Shown: piece by piece, positions 45,336 through 56,552 of the stretch
Numbering within the stretch: the stretch's first letter is position 1
Layout of the letters: the number at the start of each line of letters is the position of its first letter
Origin: an uncultured bacterium
Lineage (GTDB): Bacteria; Cyanobacteriota; Vampirovibrionia; Gastranaerophilales; Gastranaerophilaceae
Length of the DNA stretch: 64,000 bases
NCBI GenBank assembly: GCA_949296245.1
Contig: CASFNW010000005.1
Coordinates: 1 to 64,000 of the forward strand
Direction: 5' to 3'
The notes under the pieces: model-generated
The model's input: the letters and a program-made list of their open reading frames with translations, nothing else
Databases searched by the model: none
Told to the model about the DNA's origin: nothing
Made by a program: the position numbers and the translations under genes

Positions 45336-47588
45336 ATGAGAAAAATTCAATTTTTTAACCTGCTTGCAGACACATTTTCGTCTTCCAAGATAATTAACCT
45401 GCTTGTTTTTATTGTATTTGCACTGGTATTAACCGCAACGCTTGGTGCAAGATACTACCTTTTTCAAAGTATTATATCAGATGACGGTACAAGCAAAAGA
45501 GATATAATAGCACCGAAAACAATAAAAGTTGTTGATACTTTTAAAACAGAACAGAATAAAAAAGAAATTGCACAAAAGGTAGAACCTATTCTGACGCCGG
45601 CAGAAGACACTTATATAAAAAATAACTATGCAACGCTTGTTAAGTCTATAGAACAAATCCGCACCAAAGATGCTAATTATGCCCAGAAAAAAGAAGAGAT
45701 GAACCTTCTTTTTGATTTTGAAAACAACTATTATAAAGATTTTATTCTTAATTATTTAATTAATTCAAATGATGAAAGGCTTCACGGTACCTTAAAAAAA
45801 GCGGCTAAAACACTTACAAATGTTTTGAATCAGGGTGTAACAGAAAAAGACTTTGAAAAAGGCAACCTTTCAACAATGATTTTTCGCAACACCCATTTTG
45901 AAACATCAAAAGGTGAAATACGTGTTATATCCGCACTTTTGGAACAGGTAATTGTCCCAAACATGGTATTTGATGAAGCCGCAACGGAACTTGCAAAGAA
46001 AAATGCTATAAACTCTGTTGCACCGACCGTTGTTAAGTTTGAAAAAGGCGACAAAATAGTTTTTGCCGGCGAACCTGTTACGCGTGTAAAAAAAGATGCA
46101 TTGCAAAAAGCGGGATATAATGTACTGGAACTCAACACAAAAGGAGTTATAGGTATCTTTGCTCTGGTATGTATGGGCATTATAACCTTTTTGTACTACC
46201 TTTTATATTTTGAAAAACAGTATGTAACAAAAAATTATCTTTCTGTTATTGCATTACTGTCTATATTGATGTCCGCACTGGCGGCTGTTTTGCCTTCCGG
46301 TGCTTCGTTTTATTTTCTGCCTTTTCCGGCACTTGCCGTTTTAGTGGCAATTTTTACCAGCCCCAGAGTATCTATAAATGTTACAACAATACTTATAACT
46401 CTAATAGCTCTTGTTGAACAAATGCCTATTCAGCCAGCTGCGGTATTTATAGTTGTTTGTTTGATATCGGCTATTGCAACTTCAAAGGTGCGTTATTCAA
46501 GAAGGTTTGACCTTGTAAAAATCGGCGGAGAAATCGGATTTTCAATGCTGTTTATGATATTGATAATTTATCTTATAGAAAATTCTATTACCCCGATAGG
46601 CTCTCATATAATGTGGATAAATGCTCTCATCGGTACAATAAACGGTTTGTTATCCGGTATCATTGTACTCGGGATAATACCACTTCTGGAAAGTATGTTT
46701 AAGCTTGTAACTCCATACGGGCTTGCGGAATTGGCTGATAACAACCAACCGCTTTTAAAACGTCTGCAATTTGAAGCACCCGGTACATTTGCACACTGTC
46801 TTATGGTTGCAAATCTTTGCGAAACTGCAGCAGAAGCTATTGGTGCAGATCCGGTACTGGCTCGTGTAGGTGCACTTTATCATGATATAGGAAAACTTAA
46901 AAGACCTTTGTTCTTTGTGGAAAACCAGACTTATTTCGGTATAGAAAATCCTCATACAAAGTTGAACCCCAGATTGAGCAAAATGGTTATCACAGCCCAT
47001 CCAAAAGACGGGATTGACCTGGCAAAAGAATACGGACTTCCTTCAGTTGTGCAAAACTTTATAATCCAGCACCACGGCGACTCTATAGCCAGCTATTTTT
47101 ATAATCAGGCTAAACTTGAAGAAGGAGAGGACAAAGTTACGGAAGAACAATTCCGTTATACCGGGCCGCGTCCTAATATGAAAGAAACCGCTATTTTAAT
47201 GATTGCAGACTCTGTAGAATCAGCTGCACGTACTTTAAAAGATCATTCGCAAGAAGAACTTGACGGAATGATTAATAAAATTATTCAGACTAAACTAAAT
47301 GATGGTCAGTTATCAGACAGCCCTCTTACATTGAAGGATCTTAAAACAATAGCTGCTGTGTTTAGCAAGAGCCTTAGAGCCGCTCACCATCAGAGAATTA
47401 AATATCATGAAAATATTATTCAGGAATTAGAAGAAAAAGCTCTCAAAAAGAAATTTGTAGCTCCTGATAAAATAGTTACGGATGAAGAAGAAAAAATAGA
47501 AAAGAAAATTCAAAAACACCATCAAAAATGTGAAAATAATAACTCTGAAGTACAAAAAGAAGATAATGGACAAGAAAAAAGAGATTAA
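45336..47588 (+). CDS. 7TM-HD phosphodiesterase, PgpH-like (750 aa)
   Basis: An N-terminal TM segment precedes a large extracytoplasmic domain (residues ~50-265), seven TM helices (~270-475), and a cytoplasmic HD domain with HCLMVANLCETAAEAIG, LYHDIGKLKRP and IQHHGDSI. This is the architecture of PgpH, which degrades c-di-AMP in Listeria. The conserved neighbour order 7TM-HD, ybeY, dgkA supports it. The C-terminus is highly charged. Confidence 0.88.
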   Translation: MRKIQFFNLLADTFSSSKIINLLVFIVFALVLTATLGARYYLFQSIISDDGTSKRDIIAPKTIKVVDTFKTEQNKKEIAQKVEPILTPAEDTYIKNNYATLVKSIEQIRTKDANYAQKKEEMNLLFDFENNYYKDFILNYLINSNDERLHGTLKKAAKTLTNVLNQGVTEKDFEKGNLSTMIFRNTHFETSKGEIRVISALLEQVIVPNMVFDEAATELAKKNAINSVAPTVVKFEKGDKIVFAGEPVTRVKKDALQKAGYNVLELNTKGVIGIFALVCMGIITFLYYLLYFEKQYVTKNYLSVIALLSILMSALAAVLPSGASFYFLPFPALAVLVAIFTSPRVSINVTTILITLIALVEQMPIQPAAVFIVVCLISAIATSKVRYSRRFDLVKIGGEIGFSMLFMILIIYLIENSITPIGSHIMWINALIGTINGLLSGIIVLGIIPLLESMFKLVTPYGLAELADNNQPLLKRLQFEAPGTFAHCLMVANLCETAAEAIGADPVLARVGALYHDIGKLKRPLFFVENQTYFGIENPHTKLNPRLSKMVITAHPKDGIDLAKEYGLPSVVQNFIIQHHGDSIASYFYNQAKLEEGEDKVTEEQFRYTGPRPNMKETAILMIADSVESAARTLKDHSQEELDGMINKIIQTKLNDGQLSDSPLTLKDLKTIAAVFSKSLRAAHHQRIKYHENIIQELEEKALKKKFVAPDKIVTDEEEKIEKKIQKHHQKCENNNSEVQKEDNGQEKRD

Positions 47589-48123
47589 TATTTTTATAGA
47601 AAATATATATGAAGATTTTGCTCAATTAAACAATCTGGAGCTGGATACGGCAAAACTTACACAAGATGCTGTAAAAATGACAGAATATTTCTTATCACAA
47701 CCTGAACTTGTCAAAAACTCCTGCCTTGAAAGCTATGATTTTAGTCTTTTGTACTTTGATATTGTTTTAACTGATAACAATAAAATCCAAGAAATTAACA
47801 GTGAATACAGACAAAAAGATTCACCTACAGATGTTATAACCTTTGCAATTTTTTCTGACAGCCCAAAAGATGAAAGATTTATTTTTGATAATGAAATAAA
47901 TCTCGGAGAAGTAATAATATCACTGGACAAAGCTCTTTCTCAGTCAAAAGATGAAAGCCATGAAAACAAAACTTTTTATGATGAACTTTATTTTCTTGTT
48001 GCACATGGCATATTACATCTGTTAGGATATGACCATAAGGATGAAAAAACCTTAAAAGAGATGTGGACAATCCAGCAGGAAATGTTAACGGCGCTCAGGC
48101 CGGGGGCGGCAAATCCGAACTGA
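47566..48123 (+). CDS. ybeY: Endoribonuclease YbeY (185 aa)
   Basis: The start at 47566 is inside the end of the previous gene (overlap 23 nt). The zinc-binding motif HGILHLLGYDH has His147, His151 and His157. PTDVITF and LGEVIIS are the other family motifs. It acts in 16S rRNA maturation and ribosome quality control. The N-terminus is slightly longer than usual. Confidence 0.93.
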   Translation: MDKKKEINIFIENIYEDFAQLNNLELDTAKLTQDAVKMTEYFLSQPELVKNSCLESYDFSLLYFDIVLTDNNKIQEINSEYRQKDSPTDVITFAIFSDSPKDERFIFDNEINLGEVIISLDKALSQSKDESHENKTFYDELYFLVAHGILHLLGYDHKDEKTLKEMWTIQQEMLTALRPGAANPN

Positions 48124-48141
48124 AAGGATGAGGGTAAGTAA

Positions 48142-48522
48142 ATGTCAAAATTTACGTCTGGAGGATATAGAAAAAGTCTGTCTTACGCACTTCAGGGTTT
48201 GAGTGTTGCATACAAATCCCAGAGAAACTACAGATTTCATCTTTTTGTAGGCTTTCTTGCTATACTGGGCGGGATTTTGCTTAATTTTAAATGTATTGAA
48301 TACTGTGTGCTGATACTTTCTATCAGTTTCGTCATTACAGCAGAACTTTTCAATTCTGTAATAGAGTTTGCTCTTGATGCTTTATACAAAAATAAATATT
48401 CCAAAATGGTAAAAATGGCAAAAGATTTGTCGGCAGGTGTTGTACTCATTGCTGCTATGACTAGTATTTTGATAGGCATGATGCTTTTTGGCCGCAAGCT
48501 GTTGATAATGTTTTTGTATTAA
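48142..48522 (+). CDS. dgkA: Diacylglycerol / undecaprenol kinase (126 aa)
   Basis: A three-helix inner-membrane kinase. SLSYALQGLSVAYKSQRNYRFH starts the protein, the catalytic region is AELFNSVIEFALDAL, and the end has KMAKDLSAGVVLIAA. In Gram-positive-type homologues the substrate is undecaprenol. Last gene of the 7TM-HD/ybeY/dgkA operon. Confidence 0.93.
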   Translation: MSKFTSGGYRKSLSYALQGLSVAYKSQRNYRFHLFVGFLAILGGILLNFKCIEYCVLILSISFVITAELFNSVIEFALDALYKNKYSKMVKMAKDLSAGVVLIAAMTSILIGMMLFGRKLLIMFLY

Positions 48523-48642
48523 TAAATATTACAATTTTTTTTAATTTGTAAGTATCTATAACAAAAAAAAATATTTTTGTTTTTTACCAACAAAATACAG
48601 AAGACTATGTTCATGTTATGTATTTTAGTGAGAGAAAACAAA

Positions 48643-51600
48643 ATGATAGAAAAAATAGGCTTTAATTTTAATTTACAAAAGGCATTAGATAAAAAAGAAT
48701 TAACCAAGAAAAATATACCGTCTGAATCTGAAAAATCAGATAATTCTTCGCAAAATGCGCAAATACCGTCATCTCAGCTGCTTCACAGTTATTTTGTAAG
48801 TTTTGGGCAGAATAAAGATTATGATACACAACCCGATGACATTGAAGAAAAAATTATAAAAAAATCTCCAAAATCATCCGGTAAAGATAAGATGTCCGAG
48901 ATAGAAAACAACCTTTCATATTATGGAGAAAAACTTTTTAATGACTCTAAAGCTCTGGCAAAAAAATATAAACATAATGAGATAACCCAGCTTCATGTAT
49001 TAAGAGCCGGTCTCGCAAGTATAAAAACATATATGGACAAGCTTGATTCCGGAGAGGCTTCATATGATGACGAATCTTCCTTCAGCACATATATAACTCT
49101 TGAAAATGATCTTGGCAGAACTATTTTTAAAGATAAAACAAAAAGGGATATAATAAGACCCGTAATAGAGAAAGAAATTGTAGAGATAGATAAAAAACTT
49201 GCAGAGCTGCCTGCGGCTAAAGCTGCATTAAATTCAAAAATTAAATTTTCAAAAGATTTTTTAAATGATATATACAGTTTTTATACGCAAGATAATGAGA
49301 AGGCATTGAGTGGAGACGGACTTGTTCACGACCAGACCATATTCGACGCCGCGTATTATCCTAACAATGATCAGATAAAAAAGGAAATTCTTACACCGTT
49401 CAGAACCATTTTAAAAGATGAAATTCAAATGGATAAAACACCTATGTCTAAAAGAATTCATCTTTCTTTCTATGATGATAAAGCATCAAATATATGGAAA
49501 AATCTTGCTGTAGGTACTAATATGACAATACTGCATGACAAAGATTTATCCCCGTCTTATCTCATAAACTCCTTCTTGTCAGTTTTTGACAATAGCAAAA
49601 ACGGCTTCGGCAGTCTTACAAAAGATAACACCGTTATTGTCAATTTCAATGATAACGGAGAAATTGACAGTAACTATATAAACAAAAAAATTCATCAATT
49701 CGGCAAGGATAAAGATAAAAATTATATTATGCTTATGTCTATTATGGATGAGGATTTAAATAGTCTTTCTGTTGATGAAACAAATGTCGAAATCTTTAAA
49801 AATGCGCCTAAAAATGTGAAGTTTGTTATGGTTGCAGACAAAGATATATATTATAATGAGAGTTCTTCCGGTGAATTGCAAAAATTATTCAAAAATTTTG
49901 GCGAAATTTCAATGCCTTTGATGAATATTACACAGACAAAAGAAATGTTTAAAGAACAGCCTGCACTTACAGCCGAAATAAAAAAACCGTTTTCTCAGCC
50001 GGCTATAGAAAGATGTATAGAAGCAGCAAGCCAGCTTGAGGGCAATTACCCTGAAAAAGCGCAGAAAGTAATGGAGCTTGTTTCCGCATATTATGTTGAT
50101 AAGGACAAAATAAGCGAATCTGATGTAATAAATTATATAAAAGAAGCAAAAGAAATTTTTAAACCTGTAGAAAATGACAGCTCAATAAAAGTTGTGTTTG
50201 ATACGGAGATTAAATTAAATGACATGGTTGGCACTCCTTCTACAAAAAAAGAAGCTCAGTCTATAGTTGACAGAATAAAAGATAAATCTATCGGGACAAA
50301 AGGATTTGTAATCTATTCACAAGACGGTTCTGTAGGTGCCGGCAGAAAATACACTGCTCAAGCTATAGCAGGTGAGGCAAAGATTCCTTATATAGAGATA
50401 AATGCCGTAGATTTCGGCACAAAAGATGTTGACCTGTTTGGTTTTGGTATGCTAAGCCCGGAAGCTTCAATGAAAAAACTTTTTGGAATTGTTAAAGCAC
50501 AGGCTGAAACAAATTCGTCTAAATCTGCAGTACTGTTTGTGGAAAACTTTGATTATTTTTCATATGGAGAATATGTCTCTGAATATCACGAAAAAGCTAT
50601 GTCTCAACTTATAAGAGAAATGAATAAAGCTCAGGAACAAGGGCTTAATATAGTAGTTATTGGTTCTATGGGCGATCCTGCCTATATCGGCCAAGCGACA
50701 TCTAAATCCTTTAAATTCATTGACCAGATTGAGGTTGAATCTCCCGGGAGTGATGAAAAAGCTAGAGCTGAAATTATTGACTACTACATTAAGAAAAAAG
50801 AAATAAAACTGGCAGGCAATGTTGAACAAAAAAGTGCAATAAAGAAACATATCAATCTGCTTATGGAACGGTGTTCATATCTTGAGATTTTGACACTGCT
50901 TGATAAAGCAAAAAATGTAGCCAGAGAAAGAAAGCATAATGAAATAGAAAAAGGTGATTTTACGGAAGCTTATTTGCAATTGACCAGCGGACGGCCGGCT
51001 AGCTTACAAGAACCAACATACAGAAAACAGTTAGTCACATCACACGAATGCGGACACGCCACAAACGGTATTATAATGGAAGAACTCGCTCAAAAAGAAA
51101 ACAGGCCTGACCACGCCGGCAATTATGTTAACTTTATAACATTAGACCCCAGAGGCACTTTCGGCGGTGCTGTATATTTTAGTGATGAATTAAACCCGGA
51201 ATGGTCTTTTGAAAAAATATTTAGCGACATTGTTGTGGATTTTGGCGGTAACTCTTGCGAAAAGCATTTCTACGGTCAAGACGGCAGCTGGGGAATAACG
51301 GCTGATATGAGAGCTGCAACGCATATGGCTTCTATGGCGACTATGCTGATGGGTCAGGGCAAACATTTCGGCAAAAAATCCCTAAACGGTATGTGGGTAA
51401 TATCAGAACAAGATAAAGACAATATGAATAAAGATATTGATACAATGCTTACAAATGCACAGCTTGTATCAGATGCAATTACAGAGGTTTATCAAGATTT
51501 TAATAAGGAATTTGTAAAAAAATATTCCTCCAAAGTCGGTACCGGCGAATGCATTATCCAGAGAGAAGAATTCTTAAAAATGCTAAATGACTGGAGAGCA

Positions 51601-51708
51601 AAACAACCTGCAGAAAAACAAAAAGAATTTGAACTCCTGGATAAAACTATTCTTGCGGTAATCGACGCAACAAAACGCGGGGTAAAATGTAAAAAACAGG
51701 GCGAATAA
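48643..51708 (+). CDS. FtsH-like M41 metalloprotease with degenerate AAA+ site (1021 aa)
   Basis: The start at 48643 (MIEKIGFNFNLQ) is preferred over the upstream frame. A VSFG motif lies at residues 52-55. A segment AKKYKHNEITQLHVLRAGL (~105-125) resembles a Clp-N half-repeat. The AAA+ region (~530-760) keeps a Walker B (AVLFVENFD), but Walker A reads DGSVGAGRKYT with Arg for the catalytic Lys. The SRH lacks the RPGRFDR arginines (ATSKSFKFIDQ instead). The M41 domain has the intact zinc motif HECGHA (~801) and third ligand in ITADMRAAT. No TM segment is seen, unlike true FtsH. This may be an ATP-independent or regulated protease. Confidence 0.8.
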   Translation: MIEKIGFNFNLQKALDKKELTKKNIPSESEKSDNSSQNAQIPSSQLLHSYFVSFGQNKDYDTQPDDIEEKIIKKSPKSSGKDKMSEIENNLSYYGEKLFNDSKALAKKYKHNEITQLHVLRAGLASIKTYMDKLDSGEASYDDESSFSTYITLENDLGRTIFKDKTKRDIIRPVIEKEIVEIDKKLAELPAAKAALNSKIKFSKDFLNDIYSFYTQDNEKALSGDGLVHDQTIFDAAYYPNNDQIKKEILTPFRTILKDEIQMDKTPMSKRIHLSFYDDKASNIWKNLAVGTNMTILHDKDLSPSYLINSFLSVFDNSKNGFGSLTKDNTVIVNFNDNGEIDSNYINKKIHQFGKDKDKNYIMLMSIMDEDLNSLSVDETNVEIFKNAPKNVKFVMVADKDIYYNESSSGELQKLFKNFGEISMPLMNITQTKEMFKEQPALTAEIKKPFSQPAIERCIEAASQLEGNYPEKAQKVMELVSAYYVDKDKISESDVINYIKEAKEIFKPVENDSSIKVVFDTEIKLNDMVGTPSTKKEAQSIVDRIKDKSIGTKGFVIYSQDGSVGAGRKYTAQAIAGEAKIPYIEINAVDFGTKDVDLFGFGMLSPEASMKKLFGIVKAQAETNSSKSAVLFVENFDYFSYGEYVSEYHEKAMSQLIREMNKAQEQGLNIVVIGSMGDPAYIGQATSKSFKFIDQIEVESPGSDEKARAEIIDYYIKKKEIKLAGNVEQKSAIKKHINLLMERCSYLEILTLLDKAKNVARERKHNEIEKGDFTEAYLQLTSGRPASLQEPTYRKQLVTSHECGHATNGIIMEELAQKENRPDHAGNYVNFITLDPRGTFGGAVYFSDELNPEWSFEKIFSDIVVDFGGNSCEKHFYGQDGSWGITADMRAATHMASMATMLMGQGKHFGKKSLNGMWVISEQDKDNMNKDIDTMLTNAQLVSDAITEVYQDFNKEFVKKYSSKVGTGECIIQREEFLKMLNDWRAKQPAEKQKEFELLDKTILAVIDATKRGVKCKKQGE

Positions 51709-51734
51709 TTTGTCCAAAAAAATTCGTGATAAGA

Positions 51735-51775
51735 CTCTGCCGAATAAAAACAACTAAATGTTGCTTTTATGAGAG
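51735..51775 (+). repeat. Scaffold hairpin, copy 3
   Basis: Flanks CTCTGCCGA and GAGAGG enclose an 11-bp stem with one A-C mismatch (ATAAAAACAAC with GTTGCTTTTAT) and loop TAAAT. Stem sequence differs from copies 1 and 2. Confidence 0.7.
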
Positions 51776-51938
51776 GAGATAAGTCAAAAGCGAAGCTTTT
51801 GCGTGCCAAGGACTCCGTGCGAAAGCTGCCTGTTGCACGTTTCGGATGGAGGTGTGCTTAGTGAGATACGAAGTATTTCCGTGCAGTATAATAATTATTA
51901 CATATTGAAAAGGTGAAAAGGTGCCGGCTGCGTTGAGC

Positions 51939-52026
51939 GGAATCAGACTGGCACGCAGTGTGAGGAGTAGCCGAACCAAGTGCCACTACGAAGGAAAACG
52001 TTGAGTTTTCCGAAGAGTCTGATTTC
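51939..52026 (-). repeat. Three-way-junction-like repeat unit, copy 4 (88 bp, inverted)
   Basis: On the minus strand: GAAATCAGAC outer arm with GTCTGATTCC, inner hairpin GGAAAAC-TCAAC-GTTTTCC (perfect 7 bp), and second stem GGCAC/GTGCC. The A/T change in the outer stem relative to copy 1 is matched by the opposite change in the other arm. Confidence 0.75.
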
Positions 52027-52208
52027 AAGACAACCGGCGGCAACTGTGACACTAAATTAGATGTATAGCAAAACAGCCTGCTATAAAATAAAAAGAATTC
52101 ATATAAAATAATAAATTTGTAAATTTTTATAAAAGAGCAAGGAGATAATTGTCAATTTTAAAATTTTACTAAATTTTATATTAATGTGTGAAAATGAAAG
52201 GTCTTATA

Positions 52209-54062
52209 ATGCAAGCGTCGGGTGTTACAACAAAAATTTCAAATGATAACAATTATGTCTTGAATAACGTAAAAAAAAATAAAAAACAAGACAATGTAAA
52301 AAAAGAGAACCAAAATATTGTATCAAAAATTACCAAGCCTGAGTTCTATTCGCAGGTATATGGAGTTTCACCAGAAAAAGCTAAAACAATGCGTAATATG
52401 ACAGTTGCTACGAGTATATTATCCTGTCTTATATTTACAACATCAAATGTCAGAACAGCATTATACCTTTTTTTCAAAAAGGCAATTGAAAGAGGTAAAT
52501 TAGCGCTTCATATTAAATATAAAGGTGTAAATAAAAACTCAGAAAATGCTGTAGAAGAAATTGCATCTCAAATAAAAAACAATAGCAAGGATTTATTAAA
52601 AGATATCTTAAAAGATAAAAAATTTATAAACATATATAGAAAATACTTTGCCAAAAGAGCTGGTATAGTAAAAAATGAACTTTTAGATAAAGCTTTGAAT
52701 GGTAATACAGAAGACATACTAAAAGTACTGATAGAAGCGCACGGTATCGGTGCGACAAAGTTAGCACAAATTATATCAAGCGATGCAAAAATAATGAGCC
52801 AAATACAAAAGAAATATCCAAAACTCGCGGAAGCAATAAAAAAGACGCAAAGCCAGTGTTCTTTTTCCAGAACGATAGAAGAAGCTCAGGAAGTTTTGAC
52901 AAAATCATTTCCGGATAAACATTATGTGATAGAAAAAGAGCTCAGTGCAGGCAGCATCGGGGCAGCTTATCTTGTTAAAAAACCTGACGGCACAAAAGTT
53001 GTTGTAAAAATGCTTAAAAAAGGTGTTGATAAAGAAGAATTGGAAATGGAACAATTTTTAATATCAAAACTTCTTAAAAGCTTGAGTTCTAAAAATTTAA
53101 ATCTTGAAAAACAGAATAAAATGATAAAACAGATTTACAAAGATTGGTCAAAAGAATTAGATTTTTGTACTGAACTCAACAACAATAAACTATTGGGCAA
53201 TAATGCAAAACGATATACAGTTGCAAATATCATTGATATTTCTAAAGATGCATCCTGCATTGTTATGAATTCAGCCAGAGGAATACAAATGAATAAACTT
53301 ATGGAAATATTAAATGATTATAAAGCTAATCCTGTAGGGTTTAATACTAAATATGCAAAAGAAATTGCAGAGAACCCTTGGCTTAAAAATCCTCAAAAAG
53401 TTATAAATGAGCTTCCTAATGTAATAGCCAAAACTTTTGATGAACAATTCTTATTTTTAAGAAAAGACGGAAACAGCTATATGCATGGTGATCCGCATAT
53501 GGGTAACTTCTTTATACATGCAGATAAAAATGGAAAATTAATTCCTGAATTTATTGATACAGGAAATTGTATTGTCAGAAACAGTAAAGAAATAAAAAAT
53601 GACTTGCGCTTTTTTATTAATTATTTTGTAGGCAACTCTAAAGAAGTTGCGAAATATTTTGTTGAACAATGCAGTTATAACGGAAAAAATAAAGAAGAAT
53701 TGATTGAAAAAGTTACAAAAGATATCCAAGAGAGCATTTTTGGACGTATACATAATATTACAAAATTTCAAGAAATTGAATCCAGTATAAATACAATACT
53801 TAACAAGCATGGATTAGAGCTGTCTCCGACAAAAGCTACAACAATAAAAGCAGAACTTCAATTTTTCACAACTATTTCACAGATAGGCAAATTATCCGGT
53901 CAAGGGTTTGATATAAAAACTTTGCTTATGGATATGCCACATGCAATATGGAGCATGATTAAAGCTGGGATTAACCCATATAGCCTCGTGAAAGATGCAA
54001 TTAAATTTTTCTTTAAACAATCACAACAAGCAGTTGCAACAGTAACACAATTCTTAAACTAG
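52209..54062 (+). CDS. ABC1/UbiB-like atypical kinase (617 aa)
   Basis: The start at 52209 (MQASGVTTKIS) is chosen for AAAGG at a good distance; GTG at 52188 is also possible. After an N-terminal hydrophobic segment (~residues 60-90) and a helical region, the kinase-like core has AGSIGAAYLV (~242), VVVKML (~256), MHGDPHMGNFF (~423) and FIDTGN (~447), matching the ABC1 loop, lysine, catalytic and metal motifs. In family members these act in ubiquinone or lipid metabolism. No quinone genes are nearby. The protein is flanked on both sides by composite repeats. Confidence 0.75.
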   Translation: MQASGVTTKISNDNNYVLNNVKKNKKQDNVKKENQNIVSKITKPEFYSQVYGVSPEKAKTMRNMTVATSILSCLIFTTSNVRTALYLFFKKAIERGKLALHIKYKGVNKNSENAVEEIASQIKNNSKDLLKDILKDKKFINIYRKYFAKRAGIVKNELLDKALNGNTEDILKVLIEAHGIGATKLAQIISSDAKIMSQIQKKYPKLAEAIKKTQSQCSFSRTIEEAQEVLTKSFPDKHYVIEKELSAGSIGAAYLVKKPDGTKVVVKMLKKGVDKEELEMEQFLISKLLKSLSSKNLNLEKQNKMIKQIYKDWSKELDFCTELNNNKLLGNNAKRYTVANIIDISKDASCIVMNSARGIQMNKLMEILNDYKANPVGFNTKYAKEIAENPWLKNPQKVINELPNVIAKTFDEQFLFLRKDGNSYMHGDPHMGNFFIHADKNGKLIPEFIDTGNCIVRNSKEIKNDLRFFINYFVGNSKEVAKYFVEQCSYNGKNKEELIEKVTKDIQESIFGRIHNITKFQEIESSINTILNKHGLELSPTKATTIKAELQFFTTISQIGKLSGQGFDIKTLLMDMPHAIWSMIKAGINPYSLVKDAIKFFFKQSQQAVATVTQFLN

Positions 54063-55714
<1,652 letters not shown>

Positions 55715-55740
55715 TTAATCCAAACTGATTATAAGTATAA

Positions 55741-55777
55741 AAAAGCAGGTATGATTTGTTTCATGCCTGCTTTTTTT
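55741..55777 (+). terminator. eno terminator
   Basis: AAAAGCAGG...ATGA and TCAT...CCTGCTTTT pair around TTTGTT with one bulge, followed by a T-run. Confidence 0.9.
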
Positions 55778-55885
55778 AATGGTTCTGTCTGAGTCATTTG
55801 AACATAAGAAATTCATACATTTGTATAGTTATAAAACAATGCATAGGTGGTATAATACAATTGTATAGACAAATAAGGAATAAAA

Positions 55886-56089
55886 ATGTCAAGTGCAATC
55901 AGTTCAATGAGCTCTGCTATGGCAGGTCAGACCCTAAGCATGCAAATGGCATGTCAGAGTCTTTCTTTGCAAAAACAGCAAGGGGCAATTGCATTGCAGT
56001 TATTACAGGGTGCGATGAGTGTTGCACCGCAGGATCCGTCGACTATAACGGCGGCTCAGCTAAAATCCCCCATTGATATCAGAGTTTAA
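55886..56089 (+). CDS. Small YjfB-like protein (67 aa)
   Basis: AAGGAAT lies before the ATG. It is Met-, Ser- and Gln-rich and helical, with two similar halves (SSMSSAMAGQTLSMQMACQSL and QKQQGAIALQLLQGAMSV), and ends PIDIRV. Its size, the 'ISMQ...A...LLK.AM' layout and the end 'xDIRx' resemble putative motility protein YjfB. No flagellar gene is nearby. The next small protein ends in a similar motif. Confidence 0.55.
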   Translation: MSSAISSMSSAMAGQTLSMQMACQSLSLQKQQGAIALQLLQGAMSVAPQDPSTITAAQLKSPIDIRV

Positions 56090-56093
56090 ATTT

Positions 56094-56126
56094 AAAAAAC
56101 CGGCTAAATTTTAAGCCGGTTTTTTA
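56094..56126 (+). terminator. Terminator after the YjfB-like gene
   Basis: AAAAAACCGGCT and AGCCGGTTTTTT pair around TAAATTTTA, with a T-run. Confidence 0.9.
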
Positions 56127-56199
56127 ATGCATTGGTATGATTTATTTTTGCTTCAAAGAGCTAAAATCTTATATGTTAATAGAAAAAGGATGTTTTATT

Positions 56200-56508
56200 A
56201 TGATTCTTAATTATACTTCAACTACAGAACAAACAAGCAGCGCAAATATGTCTGATTGGATTGCTATCTTACAAAAAAATTCTAAAAGTACTGCACAGCT
56301 GCAATCTGAAATGATAGAAGGAGTTTCTGAAACTATTAAAGATATACAGGACAAAGCTATTGAAAAAGCTAAAGAATCGCTTAAAGAAACTGATGATGAA
56401 GATTCTAGAACAGATACAACAGAAGAATCTGCAGTATACTATGATACTGTAGAAACCGCAGAACCTGTTTCTGATGAAACACAATCAACTATTGATATAA
56501 AAGTATAG
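56200..56508 (+). CDS. Small acidic protein ending in IDIKV (102 aa)
   Basis: AAAAAGGATG before 56200 supports this start (MILNYTSTTEQ). Residues 15-70 are helical and charged (STAQLQSEMIEGVSETIKDIQDKAIEKAKESL). An acidic, disordered stretch follows and the protein ends STIDIKV. The C-terminal motif is like that of the preceding small protein (PIDIRV). Not recognised otherwise. Confidence 0.6.
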   Translation: MILNYTSTTEQTSSANMSDWIAILQKNSKSTAQLQSEMIEGVSETIKDIQDKAIEKAKESLKETDDEDSRTDTTEESAVYYDTVETAEPVSDETQSTIDIKV

Positions 56509-56552
56509 TGATTAAATGACTATTAGAAATTAGAAAGTGTATACATTTTTCG

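Larger units (their letters stand above)
51709..52208. repeat. Composite intergenic repeat region
   Basis: No gene. It begins GTCCAAAAAAATTCGTGATAAGACTCTG, shared in inverted form with 21241-21276, then a scaffold hairpin. A 53-bp box at 51805-51857 shares about 79% identity with 62771-62823. An inverted 88-bp three-way unit (51939-52026) and a CCGGCGGC box (52033-52062) follow. The end is AT-rich leader of the ABC1-like gene. Confidence 0.75.

Noticed and set aside
48643..51708. Ordinary FtsH
   Set aside because: The Walker A lysine and arginine-finger segment are missing, and there is no N-terminal membrane anchor.
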